A stretch of 64,000 bases of DNA from Agrostemma githago. Taxonomy: Eukaryota > Streptophyta > Magnoliopsida > Caryophyllales > Caryophyllaceae. Position numbers and translations under genes: made by a program. Numbering within the stretch: position 1 is the stretch's first letter; every line of letters begins with the position of its first letter. The stretch covers positions 36,632,778 to 36,696,777 of the forward strand of contig OY288241.1 in the NCBI GenBank assembly GCA_958450325.1, read 5' to 3'. This document shows positions 21,451 to 32,489 of the stretch, piece after piece. The notes below the pieces were generated by a model that searched no databases, had not been told where the DNA came from, and saw only the letters and a list, made by a program, of their open reading frames with translations.

Positions 21451-24400
21451 AGAAAAGAGTCCACCATCCTCGGTTTGACGGAGTTCCTAAAGAACCGTCA
21501 TGTTGTATATTCCCCTCCTCTCCTCTTTAGAATACTTGTGCTTGTATTTGTGTGTTTTGTTTCTTGGATTTTGTTAGTTTTGTGATATTTCTTGTAATTG
21601 TTTTGGTATTTTGATGAGCGATGTGAGGGAGTGAATTTGACGTGTATTTTGAGTTTATTGTGATAGGTGAAGTGAAGATGACTCCTAGAAAGGAGTGGTT
21701 AGTGATAGAGCTTGGATCGTGAGCAAGGGAGTCGGTTTTTGGGGTCATGGGAGTCATGAAGACCCTTCCCGACCGGGAAGGGTGTGTCGTCCCGACCGGG
21801 ATGGGGCCGTCCCGATCGGGATGAGGGTACCAAAAATCGAGTCCACTGGAGTGTCATCCCGATCGGGAAGGAGGCTTCCCGACCGGGACGGGTATGTCAT
21901 CCCGACTGGGACCACCCATCCCGACCGGGATGACCCCCTACTCCTTTTTGGTGCTTCTTCTCCGACATTTAAGCCCACCCAACCATTGTATACCCCCACC
22001 CAACCTCCCTACCTTCCTTTCTCATATCATACCACCCATGTACCTCATTTACATACCTTAACCTCATTTCCTCCTCACTTTAGACCGATATTCACATCAA
22101 ATCCCACCCCCTAGCACCATTACTACCTCTACCGTGCGGTTTTCTCAAGCTTGAAGAAGGATGACAATAACGACAACAAGCAAGTGCCTATATTGATCAT
22201 TGAGACGATGGAGCGAGTGAGTTGCTATCCGGGCGGTATAGCAACTATCCTTTCTTTTCCATTTTTTTATTGCTTGTTCTTCCCCTTGTTCATCCCCTTC
22301 CACTTTGTCATGGTGGCCTTCGAGGCCTTGGTAGTTGTTGCTCCCGACTCTCGATGATGTGACTACATCGAGAGTCATTTTCAAAATCCAAATTTTACAA
22401 GTTTTTCACTCTTTCTTTTTAAGGATTTAGTCGGATTTAGGCGGAATCCGGGCAAGGTGACGTGATTACACCTAGTTCTCCCCTCCCATTTCCTTTTATT
22501 TCCTTCTTTTTATTTTCTTCCCCCTTCCATATCTTTTTCTTGTCTCGGCCCATGGTGACTTGACTACACCCCGGCCGGACACCTTCTACCCTTTTCTTCC
22601 CCTTTATTTTTGATTTTTAGCTTTATTTTCGTAGTTTCTTTTCTTTTTCTTTTGTCTCTCCGCACACTACGATCGAGCATGAGGACATGGCTCGGTTTAA
22701 GTGTGGGGGAGCGATATTCTATCGTAGTTAGTTTTATTTTCGTAGTTTTCCCAAAAAAAAAATCTTTAAAAATCCTAAAAATTTGAAATTTTTTCATAAA
22801 AATCAAAAAGATTTTCCTTTTGTGTGTTTCCCTTTTTGTCGTTGTATCGTGTATTTGTTGTGTTGTGCGTGTTTTGCCTCCCTATTTCCTTATAGGTTGC
22901 TTAAATCACCGTTAGCTTTGGAGAGCTTGCAAGACTTCCGGTAACATCTTTATCTCCTCTTCTTCTTTATCTCTTGTGGAGTTTGGAGGAGATTGTGATG
23001 CGGTGTGCTCGGGTGGAGCTTTGTAATGCTTGAGGTTGATTTGGTTGCTCATTTGGAAGATAGGGGTGGTGTTTGTGTTCTCTATGTGTTTGTTGTGTGT
23101 TGTTCTTCTTTTGTTGCTTTTGTTTCTTTGTCTTTCATTTTCGTTGTGTCTTTGTTTTGTGTTTTGTTGTGTGTCTTGTGTGTAAATGGTTTTCGAAAAC
23201 CCGGTTTAGGGGCTAGTGTGCAAGTGTTTACTTTCCCTTTTTAGTGGTGTAAATCGAGTCTTAGACTTTAGTCTAGTAGAATGACCCTAAATCAATGATT
23301 TCGTTGGTCCTTTACCTTGAGTCAACCTAGCTTACTAGGGATTTACTACGGGATTTGCATTTTGACCATTTTGACCACCCACGGTGTGAAAAGGCCTTGG
23401 TTACCGAGTCTCGTCCCCTAGGTGACCGTGTTCGGGATTGTTTAATTAGTCCAAGTTCTCCACTTTTTGTGGGTTTGAAGGGAAATCGCGACCCCCGACT
23501 CACCCATTACCCTACCTCCTACACATATCCACACAATAACTTGCAACTTGTTGATTCCTCTCTTTCTTGTCATACAAAGAAATGCCAAAAAGCCAAATCT
23601 TGCCAAAGAAAAGGCAAAGAAAAGAAAAAGAAAGAAAAATGAAAGAAAGAAAAGAATGAAGAAAAAGAAAAAGGCACAAAAGCCAAAAAGAAAATAGAAA
23701 AGAAGAAAAAGAAACGGCATGGCAACAAACAAAGCAAAAATGCAAAAGAAAAGAGAAAATGCCAAAAGAAAACCGTCTCACAAAAATAACCCCTACCTCT
23801 CAAAATAAGCCTTTTTCCGACTTTTGCCGTGAAGAGCCTACCAAAGGACCGAGTCCCGAGGAAGGATGATAGCGGCATTAGTCGGTCTTCCCTCATTTTG
23901 CATGTTTTCCACCTTTTTACTTGGACTAGTTAGGCGGTTTCGGACATGGGACGACCCTCTTGGCTCTTTGCTAAAGGGGGGCGGGGTCTCACTTACCTAC
24001 AGTGTCGACTAACACCGTGGATCATCACTTCCCACTCCGTCGATCGTCCCGTAGTACGTTTTTAGAAAGTTAGGAGAACCGAGGTAAGTTACCAACGTTT
24101 TTATTGCTTTGCCGTCATACTATTAGGGTTTAGTCCATCTTGGTTTGTATTGCTAGCTTGGGAACGTTGTCACTTGCCTTGAGTCCTAAACCGGTGCTTC
24201 TTTCACCGCTTGTTTGAGGGAAGCGGTATTTCTTTTCTTTTGGGTGCAACCTTTTTTGTGATTGTTTGTGTGTTTGTTTGTTTATGTGTTTTGTGTCCGG
24301 TTGCATCCACAGTTTTGTCGCAAGACCCGACTTGCCTTGCGGAGGGCACTTTTCCTCTAAGTGCACTCGCGTGAGTTGAAAGGGCGTAGGGTGCGCTAAT

Positions 24401-24460
24401 ACCCATTCCCATTCGGCTAGTATAGTAGTTAGTATGTGCTTACTCGAGGGCGAGTAAGGG
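21451..24460 (+). other. Athila-like internal region without genes
   Basis: About 3 kb with no protein signature. It contains a second cluster of TCCCGACCGGGA near-palindromes (21765-21945, seven units). It also contains an internal copy of the polypurine tract, TTAAGTGTGGGGGAG at 22697-22711, identical to the one before the 3' LTR. A purine-rich low-complexity tract lies at about 23576-23760. The hydrophobic minus-strand ORFs across 23442-23896 merely read this purine tract backwards. Confidence 0.7.
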
Positions 24461-24476
24461 TTAAGTGTGGGGGAGT
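24461..24476 (+). other. Polypurine tract of the Athila-like element
   Basis: TTAAGTGTGGGGGAGT directly precedes the 3' LTR start TGATAAGTGTGG. Confidence 0.75.
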
Positions 24477-25957
24477 TGATAAGTGTGGTTTGTAGTGCCT
24501 ATTTTGTAGTGTTTTGGTCCCATTTTCCTTGTAGAATCGCTTCTTGGGAGCGGTTTAGGGGCTTCTTATGCTTCCTTTAGTTCGTTTCAGGTTCCCGAGA
24601 CCGATTTGGAAGAGTTGGAGCGATTCCGACTCTATACATACACATTTTGGAGCCAACGGAGTAAAGGAACGATGATTCGATGCCTTGGAATCGACCCCGA
24701 GACCTTGGGACCCAATCCCGAGCCTCCGAGACCCGATCCCGAGTCCCGAGAATCGATGGGAAGCCCATGAGAAGCAAGAAGGGACCAAAAAGTTCATATT
24801 GGAGGCCTACAAGACCCATCCCCGACGGGTATGCACCTCATCCCGTCGGGGATGAAGTGCGCTTTTGGAGGTGTCACTGTGGGTCCGTCCCGGTCGGGTT
24901 GAACCCGTCCCGGTCGGGATGAGAGGACCGTCCCGGTCGGGATAACCTGTCCCGGTCGGGACCACCCAGTTTCAGCCCGTGTTTGCTTCTTCCAATTCCT
25001 TTACACTTGTAACCCTATAAATACCCCTCCTCTTGTAAATCTAGCTTATGTTCTTCACTTCCCATTAAACCCTAGACTACTTTAGGTTAGATTAGATTAG
25101 ATTAGTGTAGGTTAGTCGGTAATTAGTAGTTAATCTTAGTTTAATCTTGTATTATTGGATCTCTTGAAGAATCCATCCAAGATTGACAACCTTGGTGGAA
25201 TTATTTGGGTTTTCTTCTATACAAGTGTTCTCCTTTTCATCCTTTGTAGTTGGTATAATCCTTCCTTTCTCTTTTCCTTTAATCTTTCATGTTTAATCTT
25301 CCAATTTTTAATCTTTGATTGTTGTTCATCATTTTCACTAGTTTGTTTATGTATGTTTTGATGTTTGTGTTGTTTCCTCTTGATTATGTTAGTTGTAGTT
25401 TGATAATGTTAGAGTAGTGTTCTTGCTAGGGTTAGTAGGGTGATTAGGGTGTTAATTGGGTGATTAAGGGTTTGTTGGAGATGTTGGTGGAAGATTTGGG
25501 TTTCCTCTTGGTTGATGCATATTACATGTTTGTTGAAATGCTTGAATGACTAAGTAGGTTGGAATGCTTGTTTTTCTTGTCTTTCTTTGTCATGTGTGTC
25601 GCCGGATGGGTTCCATGAGGAACCTCTAGGTCGGTCTAAGTTGCGAGAGCCCGGACCAACCTAGATCACCCTACTACCTCCTTTACTCTAGCTCTTCCTT
25701 GACCATTCCGTTACCCCTTTGACCCCGACCTAATCCTAGCCCGTTTTCCTTGTTTGTTTTCTTTAGTCTTAGTCTAGCCTTCTCCCCCTCTTATCATTCT
25801 CTAGCTTAGCTCGTTGACTTAGTCTCGTTTTTAGGCGACCTTAGTCTATACGCCTCTTACCGTCCCCGTGGATTCGACCCGACTTACCCTATCTACCCTA
25901 GTTAGGTTTTGCCGGTTTTATTTGATCGGTGGGATTCACGACAAATCCCTTCCGTCA
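24477..25957 (+). repeat. Athila-like 3' LTR
   Basis: 1,481 bp, about 99 percent identical by eye to the 5' LTR, ending CCTTCCGTCA before the right TSD AGTGT. Confidence 0.92.
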
Positions 25958-25962
25958 AGTGT

Positions 25963-26220
25963 TGTATTTATAGTGAGGATGAGCCTCAAAACAGCTCCAA
26001 AATCACGGTAATTAAGGCCGTAATCTTGCGCAATCAAGGCCATAATCTCCCTCTGAAACTGGAGAACTCATGAGTTCAGAATCTGGACATAAACAACACT
26101 CACAACTGTGCCATGCACCTAGACACCGAATATGGACAACCCAAAAAACTTGTGTCATGTACCTGGACACCGAATCTGGACAACACCGAAAGACTTGTTT
26201 CAAATGCCATCATCCCAACA
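25963..26220 (-). repeat. Copia 5' LTR, promoter-proximal part
   Basis: It resumes the copia LTR exactly where 18347 left off (TGTATTTATAGTGAGG) and ends CCCAACA before the right TSD CTAGT at 26221-26225. The minus strand carries the LTR start. CTATAAATA on that strand is the probable TATA box. Confidence 0.88.
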
Positions 26221-26322
26221 CTAGTTGCATACGAAGTTATACGTTTTCAGATTATAATCTTGAAGTGGTCGATCAAACTCAATGTATTATAATCAATTAC
26301 AATGATTAACAGAATAATCAAG

Positions 26323-26625
26323 CACTACTACAAAACATCAAATGGACAACTGTTTTTTTTTGGAATAGACAACTGACTTACAACAGTTGAGTAGTTTGAA
26401 GTTGTATATTACTCTGAGCATAGACATATGTTTTAGAATAGTTGTCTATTGGTTAATAAACAACTGTTTTTGCAAAACAACAGTTGTCTATTACGTATAT
26501 AGACAACTGTTTTTCTAAAACAACAGTTGTCTATTACGTATATAGACAACTGTTTTTCTAAAACAACAGTTGAAAAACAGTTGTCTATATACATAATAAA
26601 CAACTGTTTCCTGAAATACGTATAT
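26323..26625. repeat. CACTA left terminal and subterminal repeats
   Basis: The terminal CACTACTACAAAACATC is followed by many direct and inverted copies of ACAACTGTTTT/AAAACAGTTGT, several as long hairpins (for example around 26500-26590, with TAGACAACTGTTTTTCTAAA repeated). In En/Spm such clusters bind the element's TNPA-type protein. Binding here is inference. Confidence 0.85.
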
Positions 26626-26914
26626 ATAGATATGTGCTTATATACATATTCATATTTTATGTTTTTTTAATAATTCTGAAATACGTACATATTAACAAAC
26701 CATAAAAAGGAATACCATAGCGAATAATTGAACAAAAGAAGTTACATTTTTATAAAATCCAACATCCAAAATCCAAAAGATACATAAAATCATTATCCAA
26801 TATCAAAAATCCAAAAGGTGCAGATAAAATCATTATCCAATGTCCAAAAGTACCTAAAACCATAATCCAACTAAGACCTTGTCCACATAAGGTAATCTGA
26901 TGCATCATATACGA

Positions 26915-27196
26915 CTAATTATTAAGAAAATAATCCGCCCATAATCCACGAACCTCGTCAATATCTTCTTGAGAATATGGCATCATATCGTTGAAATGCT
27001 ACAAAATCAATAATATAAATGAACTAATTATTTTAGTTTCAATTATGTGTATAAAACAAATGATTGAAACAAGAGAAAGTGTGAACCCAAGTCTTACCTC
27101 ATTGACGGTTCTCTTCAAATCAGAACGAGTGATAATTTCAATCATATATCTCATCACGTAATAACCGCACTTTGTTTTCCGAGCATGAGAAGCTGA
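26915..27196 (-). pseudogene. Ulp1-like cysteine protease, last two exons (CACTA-associated)
   Basis: Two minus-strand exons join in phase. Exon 27098-27196 (33 codons) contains KTKCGYYVMRYMIEIITRSD, ending at GAG|GTAAGA. Exon 26915-26998 (27 codons plus TAG) encodes a segment with YSQEDIDEVRGLWADYFLNN at its end. The CGYYVMR block holds the nucleophilic cysteine of the C48 (Ulp1/SENP) protease family, and the tail is the one seen in Ulp1-like proteins encoded by plant CACTA elements. The glutamine normally six residues before the cysteine is histidine here. Upstream, 27235-27330 shows a weak in-frame echo (STLEYQTALRKFKFYL) but no clean splice site, and the Trp/His/Asp regions are missing. 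It is a fragment. Confidence 0.72.
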
Positions 27197-27199
27197 CTA

Positions 27200-28071
27200 C
27201 ATTGCAACAAGTATAACAAAGTGTAAGAGTCGTACAAATAAAATTTAAATTTCCGAAGTGCTGTTTGATATTCCAATGTGCTATCGGAGTTTCTAAATGG
27301 TTTTTCCCGAGATAAGGGAAGGTAAAAATAAATATACAAATAAATAAAAATAGATCATTATTAATCCAAAGGACACCATTGCAAAACAACCTATATACAA
27401 ACTATTTCCTTAAAATAAATACAAATGGATGATTCTTAATTTTTAATTTTATTTTAAACAAAACGATATAATCTTGTTGGTTGAATAATTTATACATATA
27501 AATATTCAGAAAAGGATGATTACTCACAATATAGAGAAATGATCGACATTTTGATGGCATTATTAAACTTATACTTCACACATTTAACGCCAAGTGAGAA
27601 TTTGACACAAACCAAAAACTTAAGCAACGAGAAAAATAGTATTCTTTAAAAAAAAAAATGCTTGGACGTACCTTTAATGTCTTTAAACTCTATGATACAA
27701 TTGATTAATCACACTATTCATCAATCATGAAGACCATAACACTGATCCTACTTATTAAAAAAATAATACTCTATTAATTAGGATCCAAAGTTTAATTACT
27801 ACTGTATTATGAGTATGATTTGGGTGGAGCAAGATACAATGAATTTTAATCAAGTTTAATTATAAGATGATTAAGATATAGAAAAAGAAGAGGATAATCT
27901 GTGATAGAAAAGGACCCCGCCTAAAATAAAAAGAGTATATAGCAAAAGTCAGCATGTTGCATCTATCTACCTCAGCATATATGGAGTATAATACTACTGG
28001 TACTGTACTTGAAAAAGAAAGAGAATAATATCTAATCAAATGAAGACAGGCACTCCAATTTGGGGCATCAT
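27200..28071. other. CACTA interior, nothing recognised
   Basis: AT-rich sequence with short ORFs only. Apart from the weak Ulp1 echo near 27235-27330, I see no exon, repeat or motif. Confidence 0.4.
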
Positions 28072-28218
28072 ATGAACTTTGCTCCAATTATAGTTGCAAA
28101 TAATCATAATAACAATGATCAACAGCAAGAGCAGGAGGTTAATAATAATAATGAGGGGGGTGAAAGGCAGTCAATGCCAGGATTAGAGCTACGATTATCA
28201 CAGGATGTTCAAACTTAA
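28072..28218 (+). pseudogene. Possible captured TCP-like transcription factor fragment
   Basis: A 48-codon plus-strand frame ends in TAA. The open frame also extends upstream of the ATG. It is rich in asparagine and glutamine and ends MPGLELRLSQDVQT. Class I TCP proteins often carry a C-terminal GLELGLSQDG motif after an N/Q-rich stretch, which this resembles with two differences. It lies on the strand opposite the ARF exons, so it would be a separate capture. The motif is short and could be coincidental. Confidence 0.35.
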
Positions 28219-28325
28219 GTTGAACTTCGATTTCAAACTTCGAAGCCTCATTTTTTCATCATAGAACCAGGCGATTCATATAATATACGAGGTTTAAATA
28301 AGTACATACATTAACTTTCACCCAC

Positions 28326-28662
28326 TGTGGACATGACTGATGAGGGCATAACGATTTGTGGACGGGTAGCACGTCGAATGCCAAGGAGTAACTGGTTTTT
28401 CTCGTTCCTGATTGAAGATAGAACACAAGTAGCAATTGTCAAAATCGTTATATTAACTCCACTCGTAAATGGAAATGGGTCATACTGATATATTCACAAA
28501 GACACCTCGTCAGAGAGTCTGGGTAACAAAGCTTGCAGGGATTAGCAGTGGCATATAGAAGATGTACATACCAGATAAAAATGACACAATCCCCGACAAC
28601 TAGTCTTTTCGCATTCACAAAGACACTCCATCCAGTGGTAAGAAGATGTCTCTTAGGCTGCC
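28326..28662 (-). pseudogene. Captured auxin response factor exons, B3-domain end
   Basis: Exon 28572-28662 encodes GQPKRHLLTTGWSVFVNAKR followed by LVVGDCVIFIW, the end of the B3 DNA-binding domain of auxin response factors. Its donor is TG|GTATGT. Exon 28326-28407 begins after ATCAG and restores the tryptophan codon. It encodes NEKNQLLLGIRRATRPQIVM then PSSVMS, after which homology ends at a possible donor. The RATRPQ wording points to the ARF6/ARF8 clade. ARFs bind auxin-response elements in the nucleus. Correct exon boundaries show capture of genomic DNA, not of a cDNA. The exons for most of B3 that should lie upstream are absent, and the Tat element sits in the preceding intron. Confidence 0.88.
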
Positions 28663-28817
28663 CTGAAACCGAAAGTAAAACATTGCGACAACAAAAAAAA
28701 AACAATAAATACCGATTATTATAAAGAAAGTTGTGTCTTTTACATATCTTGTAAAGCTGCTAAGCACAACAATATGGACTACTTTTACGTAACCGCAACT
28801 TAGTTTCAAAAGACGCC

Positions 28818-29657
28818 TGTTCGGGCCAAAAATTTGCACCTTCGGAGTACCACGTGGCAAAATACGAGTGGACGGTCAAAAGGTCAGAAGTCAAAAGTCA
28901 ACAACATAAGGGTTCACGGTTCACGGATGCCAGTCAAAGTCAAGGATCACAAGACGGAAGTCAAAATTGGTCAAACGTCATCAAGTCAACTAAACCCGGA
29001 ATAATACGTAAAGATGGGCCGAGCCGAGCATAAGAAGGAATAAGGCTACAGGCCATACAATCAAACCAGCCCAGTAGGCAAAGTAAACCCTAGCCCATAC
29101 GAAAGAGGAAGCAACAGTCATTAGCACAAATGAGGAAGTCTTCCTAAAAACTAGGAGAAAAAGAAGGAACTAAGAGTAACTGTAGTAACAGCAGTCAACT
29201 CAATCAAGGAGAATTAAAGGCCAAGATCCCCCACTAATGAGGAAAATAACGGCCGAGCAATTAAGGGAGAATTAAAGGGGGAAGATTCTAAGGAGGAAAG
29301 GCAACGGAGGGGAGCACTATAAAAAGGAAGGCAGTCAAAGAAAGAAACCATCCAAGGACACCCATTCCAAGCTCACATACCCACAATCAGTCAAAATTAT
29401 AATTGGAGAAAAGTTGCTTGTATTTGTATTCTCTTCTTCATCTCTTCTAGTACATAGTATAATTTTGGTGGGATTCCGACTTCCCCCGCGGTTTTTCCCA
29501 CATCGGGTTTCCGCGTCACCAAACTTTGTGTGTCGTTATTTTCTTTCGTTGTTCCTCGTTCTCTATTTTTGTCTCGATTTCACCAACCCGTAGTTATAGG
29601 ACGATCGCTTTGACCCGCAACTTAAATCGTAGACCCGGTATATTTTTTACCAAAACA
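28818..29657 (+). repeat. Tat element 5' LTR
   Basis: 840 bp from TGTTCGGGCCAAAAATTTGC to CCAAAACA. Confidence 0.92.
29318..29325 (+). promoter_or_regulatory. TATA box in the Tat 5' LTR
   Basis: TATAAAAA, also present in the 3' LTR at 37742-37749. The R region would begin about 30 bp downstream. Confidence 0.6.
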
Positions 29658-29660
29658 ATT

Positions 29661-29678
29661 TGGCGCCCACCGTGGGGC
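29661..29678 (+). other. Tat primer-binding site
   Basis: TGGCGCCCACCGTGGGGC starts three bases after the LTR. This is the widespread form in plant Tat/Ogre-type elements. Confidence 0.75.
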
Positions 29679-29732
29679 AAAGTGATCATTTCCTATAAGC
29701 CAAATCCCACAGTGAAGCAATTCCGTATCGCC

Positions 29733-32489
29733 ATGTCCGGATCCGATCGAAGTCCCTCCAGCAGTTAGGGAGTATCAGCTCAACCCATTGGAGGAGGGTC
29801 ATCCCCAGGATCAGCAGAGCCAGTTTTCACACCCCTCACCCTGGGAATTCCCACTGGCCAAGCGGTGAAACCCACGTTGTCGGTGTCCAGGCCCCCTCCG
29901 ACGCCTAAAACCTCTGGGGTCACCAGCTCCTCCAAGGCCAAGAAGGAAAGCGTACCAACCAGAACCTCGACTCCAGGAGGATTCGTAGGAGAAGCTTCCA
30001 GTGGAGCGGGGTCACCAGACCTGATGCAGAGTATGCTCCAGGGAATCAATGCTCTGCGCCAAGCAGTAGAAACCCTGCAGAAGGACAACCAAGATATCAA
30101 GGCTCGGATCTCGGCAACAGACAAGACTCCAGTTGCATCGCTCCAGATGTCACCAGAGATGCTGCCTCTGATGCCTAGGGGAGAACCCATCACCCGTAGG
30201 GAATCAGCAGCTGGCAGGAAGACCACCAGAGAAGTCCCTTCAGAATTGGTCACCAGGCTGGAGCTAGGACTGGCTCCACCAGACCCAATCATTGAACCCC
30301 AGGGGTTGGGTTACCTGACCTACGGCCCCACACCTGGCAGATCTCCTACCACAGGTAACCTTCTCTCCAACATCGAAAGTCGAGAAACTAACTCATTATC
30401 TTTTGCAGGCACCCCTGTCCACCAAGCGCCAGGATGGCAATTTGTAACTCCACCAGGGATGACCACCTTATCCAACCACCAGCCCTCTGGAAGAATGTGG
30501 ACAACGCCTACCCTCAACCAGCAGGCGTCAGAGTGGCAGCCCAGATCCGTGACAGCAGCAGCACCTTTACCTCCTCCTCCTAACAGTCAACATCCTGGGG
30601 AACCTTATGCAGGGAGTACTCCTTTCAACTTTTCTCCTCTTGTCTCTAACCCTCTTGCAGGAATAATCAGCACAGCAGATCAGCAACGCCAGGAACTGAA
30701 GGAATTGAGGGACCTGATCAACAAGATTCTTGGAATGCCACGCCCCCTGGAGAGAGCAGCTAGGGACAGCTACGCAGATTCACCCTTCATCGACGATCTA
30801 GCCTGTGTTGCTGTACCCAAGGGCTTCATGCCACCAGCCATGACGCTTTATGATGACACTGCAGACCCCCTAGATCACATCAACCAGTACAAACAGAAGA
30901 TGATGGTGGTGACCGCTACGGGGCCCCTGAAGGAAGCCTGCATGTGCAAGGGGTTTGGCTCCACTATGTCAGGAGCAGCCCTCCATTGGTTCGTTGGTCT
31001 GCCTAACCGAAGCATCACCTCCTTCGCTGACCTGGTCAATGCCTTCAACCAGCAGTTCGCCAGCAGCAGGAAACCAGAAAAGCAGACCAGTGATTTATAT
31101 CGGGTAGTGCAGAAGTTCGAAGAATCTACACGTGACTTCCTCAACAGATTCAACAAGGAGAAAGTAACCATCCCCAGATGTGATGTGCCCACCGCCATAT
31201 AAGCCTTCCGCCAAGGGCTCCACCAGGATTCAGACCTCTATAAAGACCTCACAAAGTACCCATGTGCCACATTCGAGGATGTGAAGACCAAGGCGATGGC
31301 AGCCATCAGGCTAGAAGAAGATTCAGGCCCCAGAAGGGCTGCGTATGGTTATGTCACCAGAAAGGCGCCAGCAGAAAAGAGGGGTGAAAGATCAAAGCCC
31401 TATGACAGGAACGTGAGCCAGGTTTTTGAGGAGAAAGATTGGAAGGACAATCCAAGATTGCCACCTAAAGTAAGTGAGTATGGGTTCTCTACCAACCTTG
31501 ATGGGGTGCTCAAGGCTCTGAGGGAGTTAGGGCGCAGAGTCAGGTGGCCCAGGAGACAGGAGTACACCAATGACCGAAGAGACGCCAGCAAGAAGTGTGA
31601 ATTTCATGACGATATCGGACACCATACCGATGAGTGTGTCCAGCTCAGGAGAGAGGTTAAGTTCCAGTATGATCAGGGGAATCTGGATCACCTCATGTCC
31701 AGAAACTCTAGCAGAATAAATGCAGCAGATCAGGTATTGCCTTCTCCACCTCCAATATGTACCAGAATTGTCAATGTGATAACAGGAGGATCGAAATTAT
31801 GCGGGCTGACCTACTCAGCAGCCAAGAGACATGCTTCTCAGACCAGAGGGGACAGACCAGAGCACTCCTGCAGAATCAGTTGCAAGGATCTTCCAGCTGT
31901 CACCTTTGACGAAACTGATGCAGAAGCTACTCCAGAGAGGCACCATGACGCATTAATAATTACTCTCTCCATGGGGAATTGTACCGTGAAGAAGATTCTG
32001 GTGGACACTGGGAGTTCGGTCAACCTCATCATGTTGGAAACTCTCCAGAACATGGGGTTTAGCGAGAAGGATCTAATGAGGAAGGCAGTTACCTTGGTAG
32101 GTTTTAGTGGTGAGACCAAGCATTCTCTAGGAGAAATCACCATTCCTACCTATGCCGGAGGAGTGAACAAGCAAGTACGGTACCTAGTCATTGATGGACC
32201 CTCCACCTACAACGTGATTCTAGGAAGGTCTTGGATCCATGAGATGAAGGCAATCACCTCCACCTACCACCAGTGCCTGAAGTTCCCTACACCCTGGGGA
32301 GTGCAGAAGATCAATGGAGACCAAGGAGAGGCCAGAGATTGCTACAGGGTAGCCCTTAAGAAGACGGCGAGCCCCCCAGTATAGCAATTACAGAGCCTTC
32401 ATCTGCCTCTGCAGGAGTACGCAGAGCCACCTCAGGCGGAGTTGGATGAAGTCAACTTGGACAAGCAACATCCAGAGCGAAAAGTGTAA
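29733..32489 (+). pseudogene. Tat gag and protease, interrupted by stop codons
   Basis: ATG at 29733 (MSGSDRSPSSS) is followed by TAG at 29766. The same frame then runs on with a proline/serine-rich N-terminus, the retrotransposon gag domain (DPLDHINQYKQKMM near 30868 to TRDFLNRFNKEKV near 31165) and TAA at 31200. It continues with a zinc-binding CEFHDDIGHHTDEC near 31596. The aspartic protease follows with the active triplet in ILVDTGSSVNLI near 31996, then TAG at 32382 and TAA at 32487. All four stops sit where CAA or CAG is one change away. Gag would package the RNA and the protease would mature the polyprotein. Neither can be made whole. Confidence 0.88.

Larger units (their letters stand above)
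18348..25957 (+). mobile_element. Non-autonomous Athila-like retrotransposon, TSD AGTGT
   Basis: A complete 7,610-bp element with LTRs 18348-19848 and 24477-25957, an aspartate-tRNA primer-binding site, a polypurine tract, and AGTGT on both sides (18343-18347, 25958-25962). The LTRs differ by about 15 substitutions, mostly transitions, and one 20-bp unit. It is younger than the copia element it interrupts. Inside is one intact 433-codon ORF and otherwise no protease, reverse transcriptase or integrase, so movement must depend on proteins in trans. The Athila assignment rests on the primer-binding site. Confidence 0.92.
12764..26220 (-). mobile_element. Ty1-copia retrotransposon, interrupted, TSD CTAGT
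   Basis: Identical 5-bp CTAGT flanks lie at 12759-12763 and 26221-26225. The 3' LTR is 12764-13376. The internal region with a decayed gag-pol frame is 13377-17993. The 5' LTR is split into 17994-18347 and 25963-26220 by the Athila-like element. Without that insertion the element is about 5.8 kb. The domain order protease, integrase, reverse transcriptase, RNase H is the copia order. The LTRs differ visibly more than those of the nested element (around 18 differences in the first 260 bp by eye), consistent with greater age. Confidence 0.92.

Noticed and set aside
23442..23896. Hydrophobic minus-strand ORFs resembling membrane proteins (many F, L, S)
   Set aside because: They read a purine-rich low-complexity tract backwards, which gives F/L/S-rich peptides by composition.
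29780..30292. 170-codon minus ORF opposite the Tat gag
   Set aside because: Opposite strand of gag. No motif, and codon bias explains its openness.
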